Shown here piece by piece: positions 54,582-63,327 of a DNA stretch of 64,000 nucleotides (its first letter is position 1; the number at the start of each line of letters is the position of its first letter). The notes beneath the pieces are model-generated. The model had not been told where the DNA came from, did not search any database, and saw only the letters and a list, made by a program, of their open reading frames with translations. The position numbers and the translations under genes were made by a program. The DNA is taken from assembly GCF_004295795.1 (NCBI RefSeq), contig NZ_SEBR01000004.1, positions 124,001 to 188,000 on the forward strand, written 5' to 3'. This DNA comes from Flavobacterium sp. (GTDB taxonomy: Bacteria; Bacteroidota; Bacteroidia; Flavobacteriales; Flavobacteriaceae).

Positions 54582-55424
54582 ATGAAAACAAATTTTCTTC
54601 TCGCCTCGCTCCTACTCGTTCTTTGGACTGTCCAAAGTCAGGACATAAAAGTGATGTCTTACAATATCAGGGTTGATTTCGGAGGCGACGGTGAGAACAA
54701 TTGGGAATTCCGACGCGATTTCCTAGCCGACCAGATCACCTACAACGCGCCGGATTTCATCGGGACACAAGAAGGAAAATTGCACCAACTGCAGTTTCTC
54801 GACACGGCGTTGCCAAATTACGCGCGAATTGGTCGTGGCCGCGACAATTCCCAAACCCAGGACGAATACAGCGCGATATTCTACGACAGGACGCGTTTCA
54901 GGCTCGTTTCCCAAAACACGTTTTGGTTGTCAGAGAATCCAGATACACCTGAGTCGAAAAGCTGGGAAACGGCATATCCAAGAATCTGTACTTATGGATT
55001 GTTCGAGGAAATCAAATCGAAAAAACGCTTTTTCGTGTTCAACACGCACATGGATCACATCAGCGAACTGGCTCGCGAGAATGGTGCAAAGCTAATCTTG
55101 AAAAGAATTTCGGAAATCAACACCAAGTCGTTTCCCGTTATCCTGACAGGCGATTTCAATAGCGAAATGACGACCGGCGCTTACAAGACCATCACTTCAC
55201 AAATGGACGACACGAGAAATGTAAGCAAAACCAAACCGTTCGGACCAAACGGGACTTTCAGCGGATTCAAGTTCAACGAGCCCGTAAACCTGCTGATAGA
55301 CTACGTTTTTGTGTCAAGAAAGAATGTCGAAGTGCTTAGGTACGCGATTCTGTCTGACTCCAAAAACTGCAAATATCCGTCCGATCACCTGCCTGTTTTG
55401 GCCGAGTTGAAATTGTTGAAATAA
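54582..55424 (+). CDS. secreted endonuclease/exonuclease/phosphatase family protein
   Basis: 280-residue hydrolase of the DNase I-like/EEP superfamily with a signal peptide (MKTNFLLASLLLVLWTVQSQ). Catalytic motifs: VMSYNIRVD, IGTQEGKLHQL (metal-binding Glu), FNTHMDH, ILTGDFNSE, and the C-terminal KYPSDHLPVLAEL. The substrate could be nucleic acid, a sugar phosphate or a phospholipid; many Bacteroidota members act outside the cytoplasm. The ATG at 54582 gives the signal peptide; the open frame upstream lies antisense to the PNPOx gene. Confidence 0.9.
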   Translation: MKTNFLLASLLLVLWTVQSQDIKVMSYNIRVDFGGDGENNWEFRRDFLADQITYNAPDFIGTQEGKLHQLQFLDTALPNYARIGRGRDNSQTQDEYSAIFYDRTRFRLVSQNTFWLSENPDTPESKSWETAYPRICTYGLFEEIKSKKRFFVFNTHMDHISELARENGAKLILKRISEINTKSFPVILTGDFNSEMTTGAYKTITSQMDDTRNVSKTKPFGPNGTFSGFKFNEPVNLLIDYVFVSRKNVEVLRYAILSDSKNCKYPSDHLPVLAELKLLK

Positions 55425-55489
55425 GTAAGTTATTTCGCCCGTTTTTATCGGAATAATTCAATATACTTGCAAAAACCAAACACAAGGAA

Positions 55490-56689
55490 ATGAACAAATT
55501 ATTCGCATTGGCGCTATTGCTGCCATTGGTCACTATTGCCCAAATTCGGTTCCAGAAAGGCTATTTTATAGACAACGGCGGCAAAAAGGTCGAATGTCTT
55601 ATCCGAAACAAAGGCTGGAACAACAATCCGACTTCTTTCGACTATAAGATTTCAGAAACCTCAGAGACGCAGCAAGGCACTTTAAAGGATGTTCGCGAAT
55701 TTTCTTTGGAAGATGGCCCAACTTATACCAAAGCTACCGTCGCCATGGAGCGTTCGACAGAAAAAGTACAGAACATGCAGATGCAACGCGATGCCAAGTT
55801 TACCCTTGTCGAGGAAACCCACTTCCTAAGACTTCTTTTTCAGGCCAGCCATTCGCTTTACATACTTGAGGACAGCGGGATTTTCAAGTTTTTCGACCGC
55901 GACAGGAACGGCGTTTTCACCCAACTCGTGCACATTGCTTACGTCGATTCCCAAAGCAATTTGAGACACTACAATCAGTACTATTCCCAATTGCTCGCAA
56001 ATTTTTCCTGTGAAGGAAGCACACTCGAATCGATGTCAAAACTCAAATACTCGATTTCAGAGTTAACCGAATATTATAGGAAAACCAGCGAATGCAAAGG
56101 CGAAAAAGTAACCGAGGTCAAAAAGAGTAAAGGCGATTTCAACCTCAGGCCGTTCCTCGGGTTCAAGTCGATGAAACTCGATGCGAGCGCATACTCCGGA
56201 AATCCGGGCGTTTCCATTACGAAAAGCGGATTGGCTTACGGAATGGAATTCGAATACATCTTGCCCACGAACAAGAAAAAATGGGCTATCCTTATCGATA
56301 TGGAATACAACAAACTCGAAGGTGACATCGATTTCCCTGACGGAAGCAGCATCAACGACCTACGTGCCAAAATTAATTTTTCGTCCCTGCAGATTCCGAT
56401 TGGCGGACGTTACTATGCTTTCCTTTCTGACGACTTCAAGTTTTTCGCCAATGCCACGATCAACCTGAACTTCATTTCGGATAAGTCGGAAATCGTTTAT
56501 GGGGAAGGCGTTTCGCAGTTTTCCAAAAGGAAAATGGATTCTAATTCTTACAATTTCGGCATTGGTGCCGGAGTCAGTTACAAAAGACTCAATGCCGAGA
56601 TCCGATATTATACCAATCAGGAACTTTACCGCACGACAGACGGAAACGTCAGTAAATTTGCGCTTTTGGTCAGCTACGCCATATTTTGA
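55490..56689 (+). CDS. outer-membrane beta-barrel-like protein of unknown function
   Basis: 399 residues with a signal peptide (MNKLFALALLLPLVTIAQ). The N-terminal part (18-205) contains QKGYFIDNGGKKVECLIRNK, seen in many Bacteroidota secreted proteins. The C-terminal 190 residues alternate hydrophobic and polar residues in strands (LRPFLGFKSMKLDAS, SLQIPIGGRYYAFLSDDFKFFANATINL, GIGAGVSYKRLNAEIRYY) and end in an aromatic, as in PorT-like outer-membrane barrels. No precise function. Its stop overlaps the next start by one base (TGATG). Confidence 0.8.
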   Translation: MNKLFALALLLPLVTIAQIRFQKGYFIDNGGKKVECLIRNKGWNNNPTSFDYKISETSETQQGTLKDVREFSLEDGPTYTKATVAMERSTEKVQNMQMQRDAKFTLVEETHFLRLLFQASHSLYILEDSGIFKFFDRDRNGVFTQLVHIAYVDSQSNLRHYNQYYSQLLANFSCEGSTLESMSKLKYSISELTEYYRKTSECKGEKVTEVKKSKGDFNLRPFLGFKSMKLDASAYSGNPGVSITKSGLAYGMEFEYILPTNKKKWAILIDMEYNKLEGDIDFPDGSSINDLRAKINFSSLQIPIGGRYYAFLSDDFKFFANATINLNFISDKSEIVYGEGVSQFSKRKMDSNSYNFGIGAGVSYKRLNAEIRYYTNQELYRTTDGNVSKFALLVSYAIF

Positions 56690-57225
56690 TGAACAAATAT
56701 ATAGCCTTGCTGCGCGGCATCAACGTTTCCGGTCAAAAACTGATCAAGATGGAAGCCTTGCGCGAATCGCTTAAAAATCTGGGCTTGAAGGACGTTTCCA
56801 CTTACATTCAAAGTGGGAACGTTCTTTTCGTTTCGGACGATTCCGCGTCAGACTTACAACAAAATATCTCCAGGATGATCAAGGCCGATTTCGGATTCGA
56901 CGTTTCGGTGATCGTCGTCACGCCAGATGATTTGGCTGTCGCTGTCGCGGAAAATCCGTTCGCGGGCAAAACACCCGAAGGTTCGACACAGCCTTACATC
57001 GGATTCCTGTCTGAAATTCCAACCTCGGAAAATCTCAAAAATCTTTCGGACAGTGATTTCGGAAGCGACGAATGGATCGTCATCGGGAAAAGGATTTATC
57101 TGTGGTACGCCGATTCGGCCGCCAACACCAAACTCAGCAACGCCGTTATCGAGCGCAAACTCAAGCTGATTTCGACGGCCAGAAACTGGAAAACGACCAA
57201 TAAATTGATTTTACTTTCCTCATAA
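56689..57225 (+). CDS. DUF1697 domain protein
   Basis: 178-residue member of the DUF1697 family (MNKYIALLRGINVSGQKLIK at the N-terminus, then VSTYIQSGNVLFVSDD). The family is widespread in bacteria and has no assigned biochemical role. It starts at the ATG overlapping the upstream stop, so it is translationally coupled to the barrel protein. A TTG codon just before is possible but less likely. Its 3' end overlaps the convergent phospholipase gene by 6 bp. Confidence 0.9.
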   Translation: MNKYIALLRGINVSGQKLIKMEALRESLKNLGLKDVSTYIQSGNVLFVSDDSASDLQQNISRMIKADFGFDVSVIVVTPDDLAVAVAENPFAGKTPEGSTQPYIGFLSEIPTSENLKNLSDSDFGSDEWIVIGKRIYLWYADSAANTKLSNAVIERKLKLISTARNWKTTNKLILLSS

Positions 57226-58116
57226 CCACTCGACAAGAGAACATCCGATTCCAACGGTCGTTTGTTTGTGGTTGTAATCGATGAGCGTTTCCCCGAAGCC
57301 ATGCGACGCTTGGAAATACCCGCGAAGATTTCCCTTTATCGGAAAAGACCACGAAAACGTCAAGTTGCCTTTTACGGCTGTTCCGAAACTCAAATTGTGG
57401 CTTCCGATTAGCGAAAGTACGTGTCCGTCGGTTGTATAGATCACGTTCACGTCTGCCCTTCCCAAGTAATCCACGATTTGGGGATTGTCGTCCTCGCCGT
57501 CGGGAATCCGAATCCACGGACGCGCGTAGACCGTCCATTTGTCATATTCGAAACCCGCGTGGAAAATGATGCGGTTCCAACTTCTCGAAAACGGCAGGCT
57601 TTTACCGTTCGACTGGTGATTGAATGCCACGCCGACCATTCTCGCATTGAAACCGAGAACCTTGAAGTGCAACGGAAAATTGAGGATCAGTTCGGGTTCG
57701 TAATTGATTTCGCGAAACGGACGCGAGATCGATCCGTTGTAAACCTGCCAGTGTGCAACCTGCGTGTAGGCCATCCACAAATCGGCCCGTTTCCAAAAAA
57801 TGCCCTGAAGCACTTTTGTCTTGAAACTGATCTGGAATTTCGTTTCGACCTTGTTGTATTTCTGGTCTTCGTCAATGATGTATTCCTCGCTTCCGTTTCC
57901 GGACTTCGGCTTTTCATTCGGATTGGTCGAAAACCGCACGGGCAAAAGGAAAATTGGCTTATAAGGCGTGATCTGGAAAGTGCCGCGCGTCGAGGTAGAA
58001 TCAAGTTCCCAACGTTGGCTCAGCGTGCGCGGACGGGCGTTGTCGCGTATCAACGCATCGATTTGGGAATGGGCGGAAAGTCCGCAAAGCAAGACAAACA
58101 GGAAAATACGGTTCAT
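57220..58116 (-). CDS. pldA: outer-membrane phospholipase A
   Basis: OMPLA hydrolyses phospholipids that reach the outer leaflet of the outer membrane. It is 298 residues with signal peptide MNRIFLFVLLCGLSAHSQ. The catalytic triad matches the E. coli spacing: His167 and Ser169 in FNHQSNGKS, Asn181 in SRSWNRI (spacing 2 and 14, as in His142, Ser144, Asn156). The rest is beta-barrel-like. The start at 58116 gives the signal peptide. It points toward and slightly overlaps the DUF1697 gene. The PiT gene lies upstream on the same strand with a terminator between. Confidence 0.94.
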   Translation of the reverse strand: MNRIFLFVLLCGLSAHSQIDALIRDNARPRTLSQRWELDSTSTRGTFQITPYKPIFLLPVRFSTNPNEKPKSGNGSEEYIIDEDQKYNKVETKFQISFKTKVLQGIFWKRADLWMAYTQVAHWQVYNGSISRPFREINYEPELILNFPLHFKVLGFNARMVGVAFNHQSNGKSLPFSRSWNRIIFHAGFEYDKWTVYARPWIRIPDGEDDNPQIVDYLGRADVNVIYTTDGHVLSLIGSHNLSFGTAVKGNLTFSWSFPIKGNLRGYFQASHGFGETLIDYNHKQTTVGIGCSLVEWL

Positions 58117-58138
58117 GCGCCGAAAATACGAAATGGCG

Positions 58139-58162
58139 CAAAAAAAGCCGCACAATGCGGCT
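58139..58162 (-). terminator. terminator of the DUF47-PiT operon
   Basis: Minus strand AGCCGCA-TTG-TGCGGCT followed by TTTTTTT, 26 bp beyond the PiT stop. Confidence 0.9.
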
Positions 58163-58187
58163 TATATGATTCCCATGGATTTTTATA

Positions 58188-59273
58188 TCAGACGAAGATT
58201 TTGAGCAGGTAGAAAAACAATGCCGCAATCACCGCAGAAACCGGAATGGTCAGGATCCAGGCCCACAAGAGGTTGATGGTCACGCCCCAACGAACGGCCG
58301 AAATCCTTTTGGTGATCCCAACCCCGATGATACTTCCCGTGATTGTATGTGTGGTGGAAACCGGAATTCCCATGTGTTCGGTCAAATAAAGTGTCGCAGC
58401 TCCGGCAGTTTCGGCGGCCACACCTTCAAGAGGCGTAACTTTCGTGATCTTGGAGCCCATCGTCTTTACGATTTTCCATCCGCCCGACAAAGTTCCCAAG
58501 GCGATTACCACGAAACTCGCAAGTGGCACCCACCACCAGAAGCCGTCGTTTACGAACATCTTGAAACGCTCGGACGAATCCGCGGCAGCGAACGCCGCAT
58601 CACCCATGTCTAGTTTGTAACAGATTACGGCCGCTCCGATGATTCCCATGACTTTTTGGGCATCGTTCCCGCCGTGACCCAAACTGAATAAGGCCGATGA
58701 AAGCAACTGCAGTTTCTTGAACCATTTGTCGGCTTTGTTCGGATTGGCCTTTTTGCAGATATTGAGAATCGCGACCGTTATGAAATAAGCCATGATCATA
58801 CCCAAAAGCGGGGCGCAGAAAATGAACAGGAAAGTCGGGATTACCTTGGCGTAGTTGATTACGTCGATTTCTTTTCCGTCGACGATTTCGCTGAACGTTC
58901 CGGCGTTGGCCAAAGCCGCTCCCATGAAACCTCCGAGCAAAGTGTGTGAGGACGAAGACGGGATTCCGAGCTTCCAGGTCGCCAGGTTCCAGATGATGGC
59001 CGCGACCAGTCCGGCGAGAATCACTTCCAGAGTAATGAAATGTTCATCTACAGATTTTGCGATCGTGTTTCCGATTTTGAATTCCCCGATCCAGAATTTC
59101 GAGATGAAATAAGCAGCGAAATTGAACATCGCCGCCCAAAGTACCGCCTGGAAAGGTGTGAGAACCTTGGTTGCCACGATTGTCGCGATCGAGTTGGCCG
59201 CGTCGTGAAAACCGTTGATGTAGTCAAAAATCAGCGCAAGGACGATAATGACGATAAGTAAGGTAAGATCCAT
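58188..59273 (-). CDS. inorganic phosphate transporter, PiT family
   Basis: 361-residue membrane permease for phosphate (cation or proton symport). The PiT signature appears at both ends: DYINGFHDAANSIATIVATK near residue 17 and HMGIPVSTTHTITGSIIGVG near 300. About ten membrane segments are visible. Start MDLTLLIVIIVLALIFDYIN. It lies 18 bp after the DUF47 gene in one operon, the usual PiT/DUF47 pairing. Confidence 0.96.
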   Translation of the reverse strand: MDLTLLIVIIVLALIFDYINGFHDAANSIATIVATKVLTPFQAVLWAAMFNFAAYFISKFWIGEFKIGNTIAKSVDEHFITLEVILAGLVAAIIWNLATWKLGIPSSSSHTLLGGFMGAALANAGTFSEIVDGKEIDVINYAKVIPTFLFIFCAPLLGMIMAYFITVAILNICKKANPNKADKWFKKLQLLSSALFSLGHGGNDAQKVMGIIGAAVICYKLDMGDAAFAAADSSERFKMFVNDGFWWWVPLASFVVIALGTLSGGWKIVKTMGSKITKVTPLEGVAAETAGAATLYLTEHMGIPVSTTHTITGSIIGVGITKRISAVRWGVTINLLWAWILTIPVSAVIAALFFYLLKIFV

Positions 59274-59291
59274 ATCTAGTCTTTGCGTACT

Positions 59292-59936
59292 TTAAGAATG
59301 CTTGACGGAAATCTGTTCCATCACGTTTGCCACGCTCTTGCATTTGTCAGAGGCAGATTCGAGAGCCGAAAGTACTTCCTTGTATTTGATGATGTTTTTG
59401 GCGTCGGTCTCGTTCTCGAAGATATCGGCGACGGCCTTGTCGAAAACGGTATCGGCCTTGCTTTCCAGTTTGTTGATTTTCTTGCAGGCTTCGGCTATGC
59501 TTTTGTGGTTGTCGAGATTTTTCAATTCCTTGATCCCGATTCCGATAAGCTGGCAAGCCTCAAGGTTGATTTCAGTAAGCTTTCGGATCGATTTGGTGAT
59601 TTTTTCCACTTGGTACAGACGCATGCGGCTCGCGGCTCCGTGCATATAATCGGCCACGTTGTCAATTGCTTTGATCAACGAGTGGATGTCTTCGCGATCG
59701 AATGGTGTGATGAAGTTCTTGCTCAATTCGAGGTGCGTACGGTGCGTGATATCCTCGATTTTGGCTTCCAGTTCCTCTATCTTTCTAAAGTATTCTTCCC
59801 TTTGTTCCTTTGGGACGTTGATGGCCTCGTGAAGCGCTTCTGCCAAAAGGATCAGGTTAAACGAAGCTTGCTCGAAAAGCGGGAAGAATTTTTTATCTTT
59901 CGGAACTAAAAACTGGAAAATGGTGTTCAGGTTCAT
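59292..59936 (-). CDS. DUF47 (PhoU-like) phosphate transport accessory protein
   Basis: 214-residue helical protein of the DUF47/PhoU-like family, which controls or supports the PiT permease encoded just downstream. It is rich in coiled-coil-like heptads (EEYFRKIEELEAKIEDITHR, KSIRKLTEINLEACQLIGIG), with the conserved acidic FDREDIHSLIKAIDNVADYM motif that binds metal. First gene of the two-gene phosphate operon, behind a good promoter. Confidence 0.94.
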   Translation of the reverse strand: MNLNTIFQFLVPKDKKFFPLFEQASFNLILLAEALHEAINVPKEQREEYFRKIEELEAKIEDITHRTHLELSKNFITPFDREDIHSLIKAIDNVADYMHGAASRMRLYQVEKITKSIRKLTEINLEACQLIGIGIKELKNLDNHKSIAEACKKINKLESKADTVFDKAVADIFENETDAKNIIKYKEVLSALESASDKCKSVANVMEQISVKHS

Positions 59937-59955
59937 CTATCTGATTTTGATGGTG

Positions 59956-59983
59956 CAAAGGTAGGCATCCAATGTTAAGGCAA
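59956..59983 (-). promoter_or_regulatory. promoter of the DUF47-PiT operon
   Basis: Minus strand TTG (59981-59983), a 17-bp spacer, then TACCTTTG (59956-59963), a perfect TAnnTTTG. Start predicted near 59950, 14 bp before the ATG. Confidence 0.65.
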
Positions 59984-60028
59984 TATTAAGTTTACGCCTG
60001 CCCAATTTACGACAAATTCTCACGGACA

Positions 60029-60057
60029 TTGCCATTTCAAACGTTTTCGTACTTTTG
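60029..60057 (+). promoter_or_regulatory. promoter of the acyl-CoA carboxylase gene
   Basis: TTG at 60029-60031, an 18-bp spacer, then TACTTTTG at 60050-60057, a perfect TAnnTTTG. It is divergent from the DUF47 promoter. Confidence 0.65.
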
Positions 60058-60120
60058 CCGACGACATTTTGGTTCCGATGCTTTCCAACTTTCGGATGCC
60101 AATTCAACCCGATTTCACCT

Positions 60121-61749
60121 ATGGATTTGACCTTCAACCAAAACGAGGACCACAACAAGCTTTTACTTTCAGACCTGAAACAGAAATTCGCCAAAGTCAA
60201 ACTCGGCGGAGGCGAAAAACGCGTCGAGAAACTGCATTCCGAAGGCAAGATGACGGCTCGCGAGCGCATCGATTACCTGTTGGATGAAAAAATGCCCGCC
60301 ATAGAAATCGCGGCCTTCGCCGGAGACGGGATGTATGCCGAACACGGCGGTTGTCCGTCGGGCGGAGTCGTGGTGAAAATCGGATATGTCAAAGGAAAAC
60401 AATGCGTCGTGGTTGCCAATGATGCCACCGTGAAAGCCGGCGCCTGGTTTCCGATTACTGGAAAAAAGAATTTGCGCGCCCAGGAAATCGCGATGGAAAA
60501 CCGCCTGCCGATCATTTATCTGGTCGACAGCGCAGGAGTTTATCTGCCGATGCAGGACGAGATTTTCCCCGACAAAGAGCACTTCGGACGCATTTTTCGC
60601 AACAACGCCATCATGTCGAGCCTCGGAATCACCCAAATCGCGGCAGTCATGGGAAGTTGCGTGGCCGGCGGCGCTTATTTGCCGATAATGAGCGACGAAG
60701 CCCTGATCGTCGATAAAACGGGAAGCATTTTCCTGGCCGGAAGTTATCTCGTAAAAGCCGCCATCGGAGAAACCATAGACAACGAAACGCTTGGGGGCGC
60801 GACGACACACTGCGAAATATCCGGCGTTACCGATTACAAAGCCAAGGATGACAAGGACGCGCTCGACACGATAAAGAACATCGTTTCCAAGATCGGCGAC
60901 TATGACAAGGCAGGTTTCAACCGCGAAAAGCCGCAAAAACCTACTTTGGAACAAAATGACATTTACGGAATCTTACCCAAATCGCGTTCGGAACAATACG
61001 ACATGATGGAAATCATCAAGCGGTTGGTCGACAGCTCCGAGTTCGACGAATACAAGGCCGGTTACGGGCAAACACTGATTACGGGCTACGCGAGAATCGA
61101 CGGTTGGGCTGTCGGGATCGTGGCCAACCAGCGAAAAGTGGTCAAATCGAAAAAAGGCGAAATGCAGTTCGGTGGCGTGATCTATTCCGATTCCGCCGAC
61201 AAGGCCACGCGTTTCATCGCCAATTGCAACCAGAAAAAAATCCCGTTGGTCTTTCTTCAGGATGTAACAGGATTCATGGTCGGATCAAAATCGGAACACG
61301 GCGGAATCATCAAGGACGGCGCCAAAATGGTAAATGCTGTCTCGAATTCGGTCGTTCCCAAGTTCACGGTCGTCGTAGGAAATTCGTACGGAGCCGGAAA
61401 TTACGCCATGTGCGGAAAAGCTTACGATCCGCGACTCATTTTTGCCTGGCCAAGCGCCGAACTCGCCGTAATGGGCGGAACGCAAGCCGCAAAAGTTCTT
61501 GTTCAGATTGAAGCTTCCTCTCTGAAATCCAAAGGTGAAACCGTTGACGAGGCCAAAGAAAAAGAGCTTTTCGACAAGATCAAGGCCAAATATGATGCCC
61601 AGGTTTCTCCTTATTATGCCGCGGCCAGGATTTGGACCGATGCGATAATCGATCCGCTTGACACCAGAACCTGGATTTCCATGGGAATCGAGGCGGCGAA
61701 CCACGCTCCTATTGAACGCAAATTCAATTTGGGTGTGATTCAGGTTTAA
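60121..61749 (+). CDS. acyl-CoA carboxylase beta subunit (methylcrotonyl-CoA type)
   Basis: Carboxyltransferase subunit of a biotin-dependent acyl-CoA carboxylase, 542 residues. Motifs: KMTARERIDYLLDE, GGCPSGGVVVKIGYVKGKQC, CVAGGAYLPIMSDEALIVDK, GGATTHCEISGVTDY, and VGNSYGAGNYAMCGKAYDPR. The CVAGGAYLPIM block and the length look most like 3-methylcrotonyl-CoA carboxylase beta (leucine catabolism), but propionyl-CoA or related substrates are possible. The biotin-carrying alpha subunit is not adjacent. The ATG at 60121 gives MDLTFNQNEDHNKLLL, the typical N-terminus; the earlier frame start lies in the promoter. Confidence 0.92.
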   Translation: MDLTFNQNEDHNKLLLSDLKQKFAKVKLGGGEKRVEKLHSEGKMTARERIDYLLDEKMPAIEIAAFAGDGMYAEHGGCPSGGVVVKIGYVKGKQCVVVANDATVKAGAWFPITGKKNLRAQEIAMENRLPIIYLVDSAGVYLPMQDEIFPDKEHFGRIFRNNAIMSSLGITQIAAVMGSCVAGGAYLPIMSDEALIVDKTGSIFLAGSYLVKAAIGETIDNETLGGATTHCEISGVTDYKAKDDKDALDTIKNIVSKIGDYDKAGFNREKPQKPTLEQNDIYGILPKSRSEQYDMMEIIKRLVDSSEFDEYKAGYGQTLITGYARIDGWAVGIVANQRKVVKSKKGEMQFGGVIYSDSADKATRFIANCNQKKIPLVFLQDVTGFMVGSKSEHGGIIKDGAKMVNAVSNSVVPKFTVVVGNSYGAGNYAMCGKAYDPRLIFAWPSAELAVMGGTQAAKVLVQIEASSLKSKGETVDEAKEKELFDKIKAKYDAQVSPYYAAARIWTDAIIDPLDTRTWISMGIEAANHAPIERKFNLGVIQV

Positions 61750-61815
61750 GTTCTGAGTGCCTGAGTGCTTAAGTGCCGAAGTATTGATGTCATAAAGTTC
61801 TAAACTCCTAAAGTT

Positions 61816-62748
61816 ATGCTTACCGTCGATTACGATGAACTGAAAACCGCCGAGGAACTCGGTTTGGAAAATCGCGATTTCGAAGATCTGGAGTTTTACC
61901 AAGGCGTTCCTTTCACGGGTTTGGCGGTTTCCGAAACCGAACATGTCAGGCAAGAATTGCTTTACGAGAACGGGCTTCGGCAAGGCGAAAGCAAAGGCAC
62001 TTTTATCGACGGCGGCAAATTTTACTCGGGCCATTATCAGAAAGGCGTCGAAACTGGCGAGCATTTTACCTGGAACGAGAACGGTTTTCTGGTCGAATAC
62101 GAGAATTTCGGGACGCCTTACACCAAACGGTTTTTTGAAAACACAGGTGAACTTTTCTACGAATTCATCGACGGCGGGGATTTGGCTTATTTTTACAAGA
62201 ACGGAAATCCGATGCTAATCGAGGAAAAACGACGTGACGTAAAGGTTTTCGCGCCAACATCCGAACTCGCTTTCACCAAAAAGTTCAAAGACCGCTGGAC
62301 CGATGAACAAGCGTATGAAAAGGACGGAAAATATTCCACCGAATTTAATGACGATGTCCTGAAATTACATTTTGTGGAAATGGCGGCGTTTCTTGAGATA
62401 AGGATTGACATTTTCAGATGGCTTGCCAGAAAGTGTGCGACCGATCGCGCATTTGCCGCCGAAGCTTTCAACAGATTGATTGATGGCGAAAACCTCAATG
62501 TGAAATCCGACGCCATGCTCGTTGCGGGCAATTTGGGTCTGGCCGAATGTCTTCCGTCGTTGCACGAAAATACATCCGATCACAGCATTCCGAGTGCGGA
62601 AACCGATCGTGTTTCGGGAAACGAAATTCCGGTGACCGCGAGAATTTCGGGTATGGCTTATCTCGCTATCGACAAAATCGAGAATCCGACAATCAGGACC
62701 GAAGAGGAAAACGAGTCATTCTGGCGTTCGTTTTTTAACACCAAATGA
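61816..62748 (+). CDS. MORN-like repeat protein of unknown function
   Basis: 310 residues. The N-terminal half has MORN-like turns (YENGLRQGESKG, then YQKGVETGEHFTWNENGFLVEY and YKNGNPML), repeats usually binding lipids or forming beta scaffolds. The C-terminal half is helical (FRWLARKCATDRAFAAEAFNRL). No catalytic motif or signal peptide is seen. The 66-bp gap after the carboxylase gene contains degenerate GAGTGCCTGAGTGCTTAAGT words and no terminator, so it may be read from the same promoter. Confidence 0.75.
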   Translation: MLTVDYDELKTAEELGLENRDFEDLEFYQGVPFTGLAVSETEHVRQELLYENGLRQGESKGTFIDGGKFYSGHYQKGVETGEHFTWNENGFLVEYENFGTPYTKRFFENTGELFYEFIDGGDLAYFYKNGNPMLIEEKRRDVKVFAPTSELAFTKKFKDRWTDEQAYEKDGKYSTEFNDDVLKLHFVEMAAFLEIRIDIFRWLARKCATDRAFAAEAFNRLIDGENLNVKSDAMLVAGNLGLAECLPSLHENTSDHSIPSAETDRVSGNEIPVTARISGMAYLAIDKIENPTIRTEEENESFWRSFFNTK

Positions 62749-62772
62749 TTTAAATTGGACGAAAAATCGGTT

Positions 62773-63267
62773 ATGAAAAAACTGTTGCTTCTAATTGTTT
62801 TTATTGGATTTTCGGCAATTGCACAGGAATCATCGGCACTTCTCGAAAAAGAGAAAGTCAAGAGCAAGCTGTCGGTTTCCATGCTTCGCGAACTGAAATC
62901 GTCCTTGAAAACGAACTATGGCAAAGACCTCGACAGCCTCAAAGTGATCGCGATCTACTATTATCAGCCAAAAGTGAACTGCCCGAATTCGGATGTGTAC
63001 AAATTCATCAAGCCCGAAAAGGAAGAACCGAAAGACAAGAAATACATCAAGTCTGATTTGCTGTATCTGTGTTTCGAGAAAGGCATTGCGAGCAAATATA
63101 TAAAATACGACGTCGGAGCCACGGTTTACAACGCTTTCTTCAGCGAGAATCGCGGTTGTGAAGGAACTGTCTGCGTAACATCTGACGGAAATTACATCTT
63201 GGTAAAAAGCCGCGCATCGGTTTCGACCGTCAACAAATTCCTCGAGGAACTCACGGGAAGACGCTGA
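62773..63267 (+). CDS. secreted protein of unknown function
   Basis: 164 residues with a signal peptide (MKKLLLLIVFIGFSAIAQ). The mature part is Lys-rich with four cysteines (NCPNS, YLCFEKG, RGCEGTVCVTS) that could form two disulfides. I do not recognise a family. The start at 62773 is chosen to give the signal peptide. It follows the MORN-like gene by 24 bp, on the same strand, and the M1 peptidase gene follows 60 bp later. Confidence 0.7.
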   Translation: MKKLLLLIVFIGFSAIAQESSALLEKEKVKSKLSVSMLRELKSSLKTNYGKDLDSLKVIAIYYYQPKVNCPNSDVYKFIKPEKEEPKDKKYIKSDLLYLCFEKGIASKYIKYDVGATVYNAFFSENRGCEGTVCVTSDGNYILVKSRASVSTVNKFLEELTGRR

Positions 63268-63327
63268 TTTTTTCGGTCATTGGTGTAACTTTCACACGGT
63301 TTTTCCAACCAATCAAAAAATACGACA

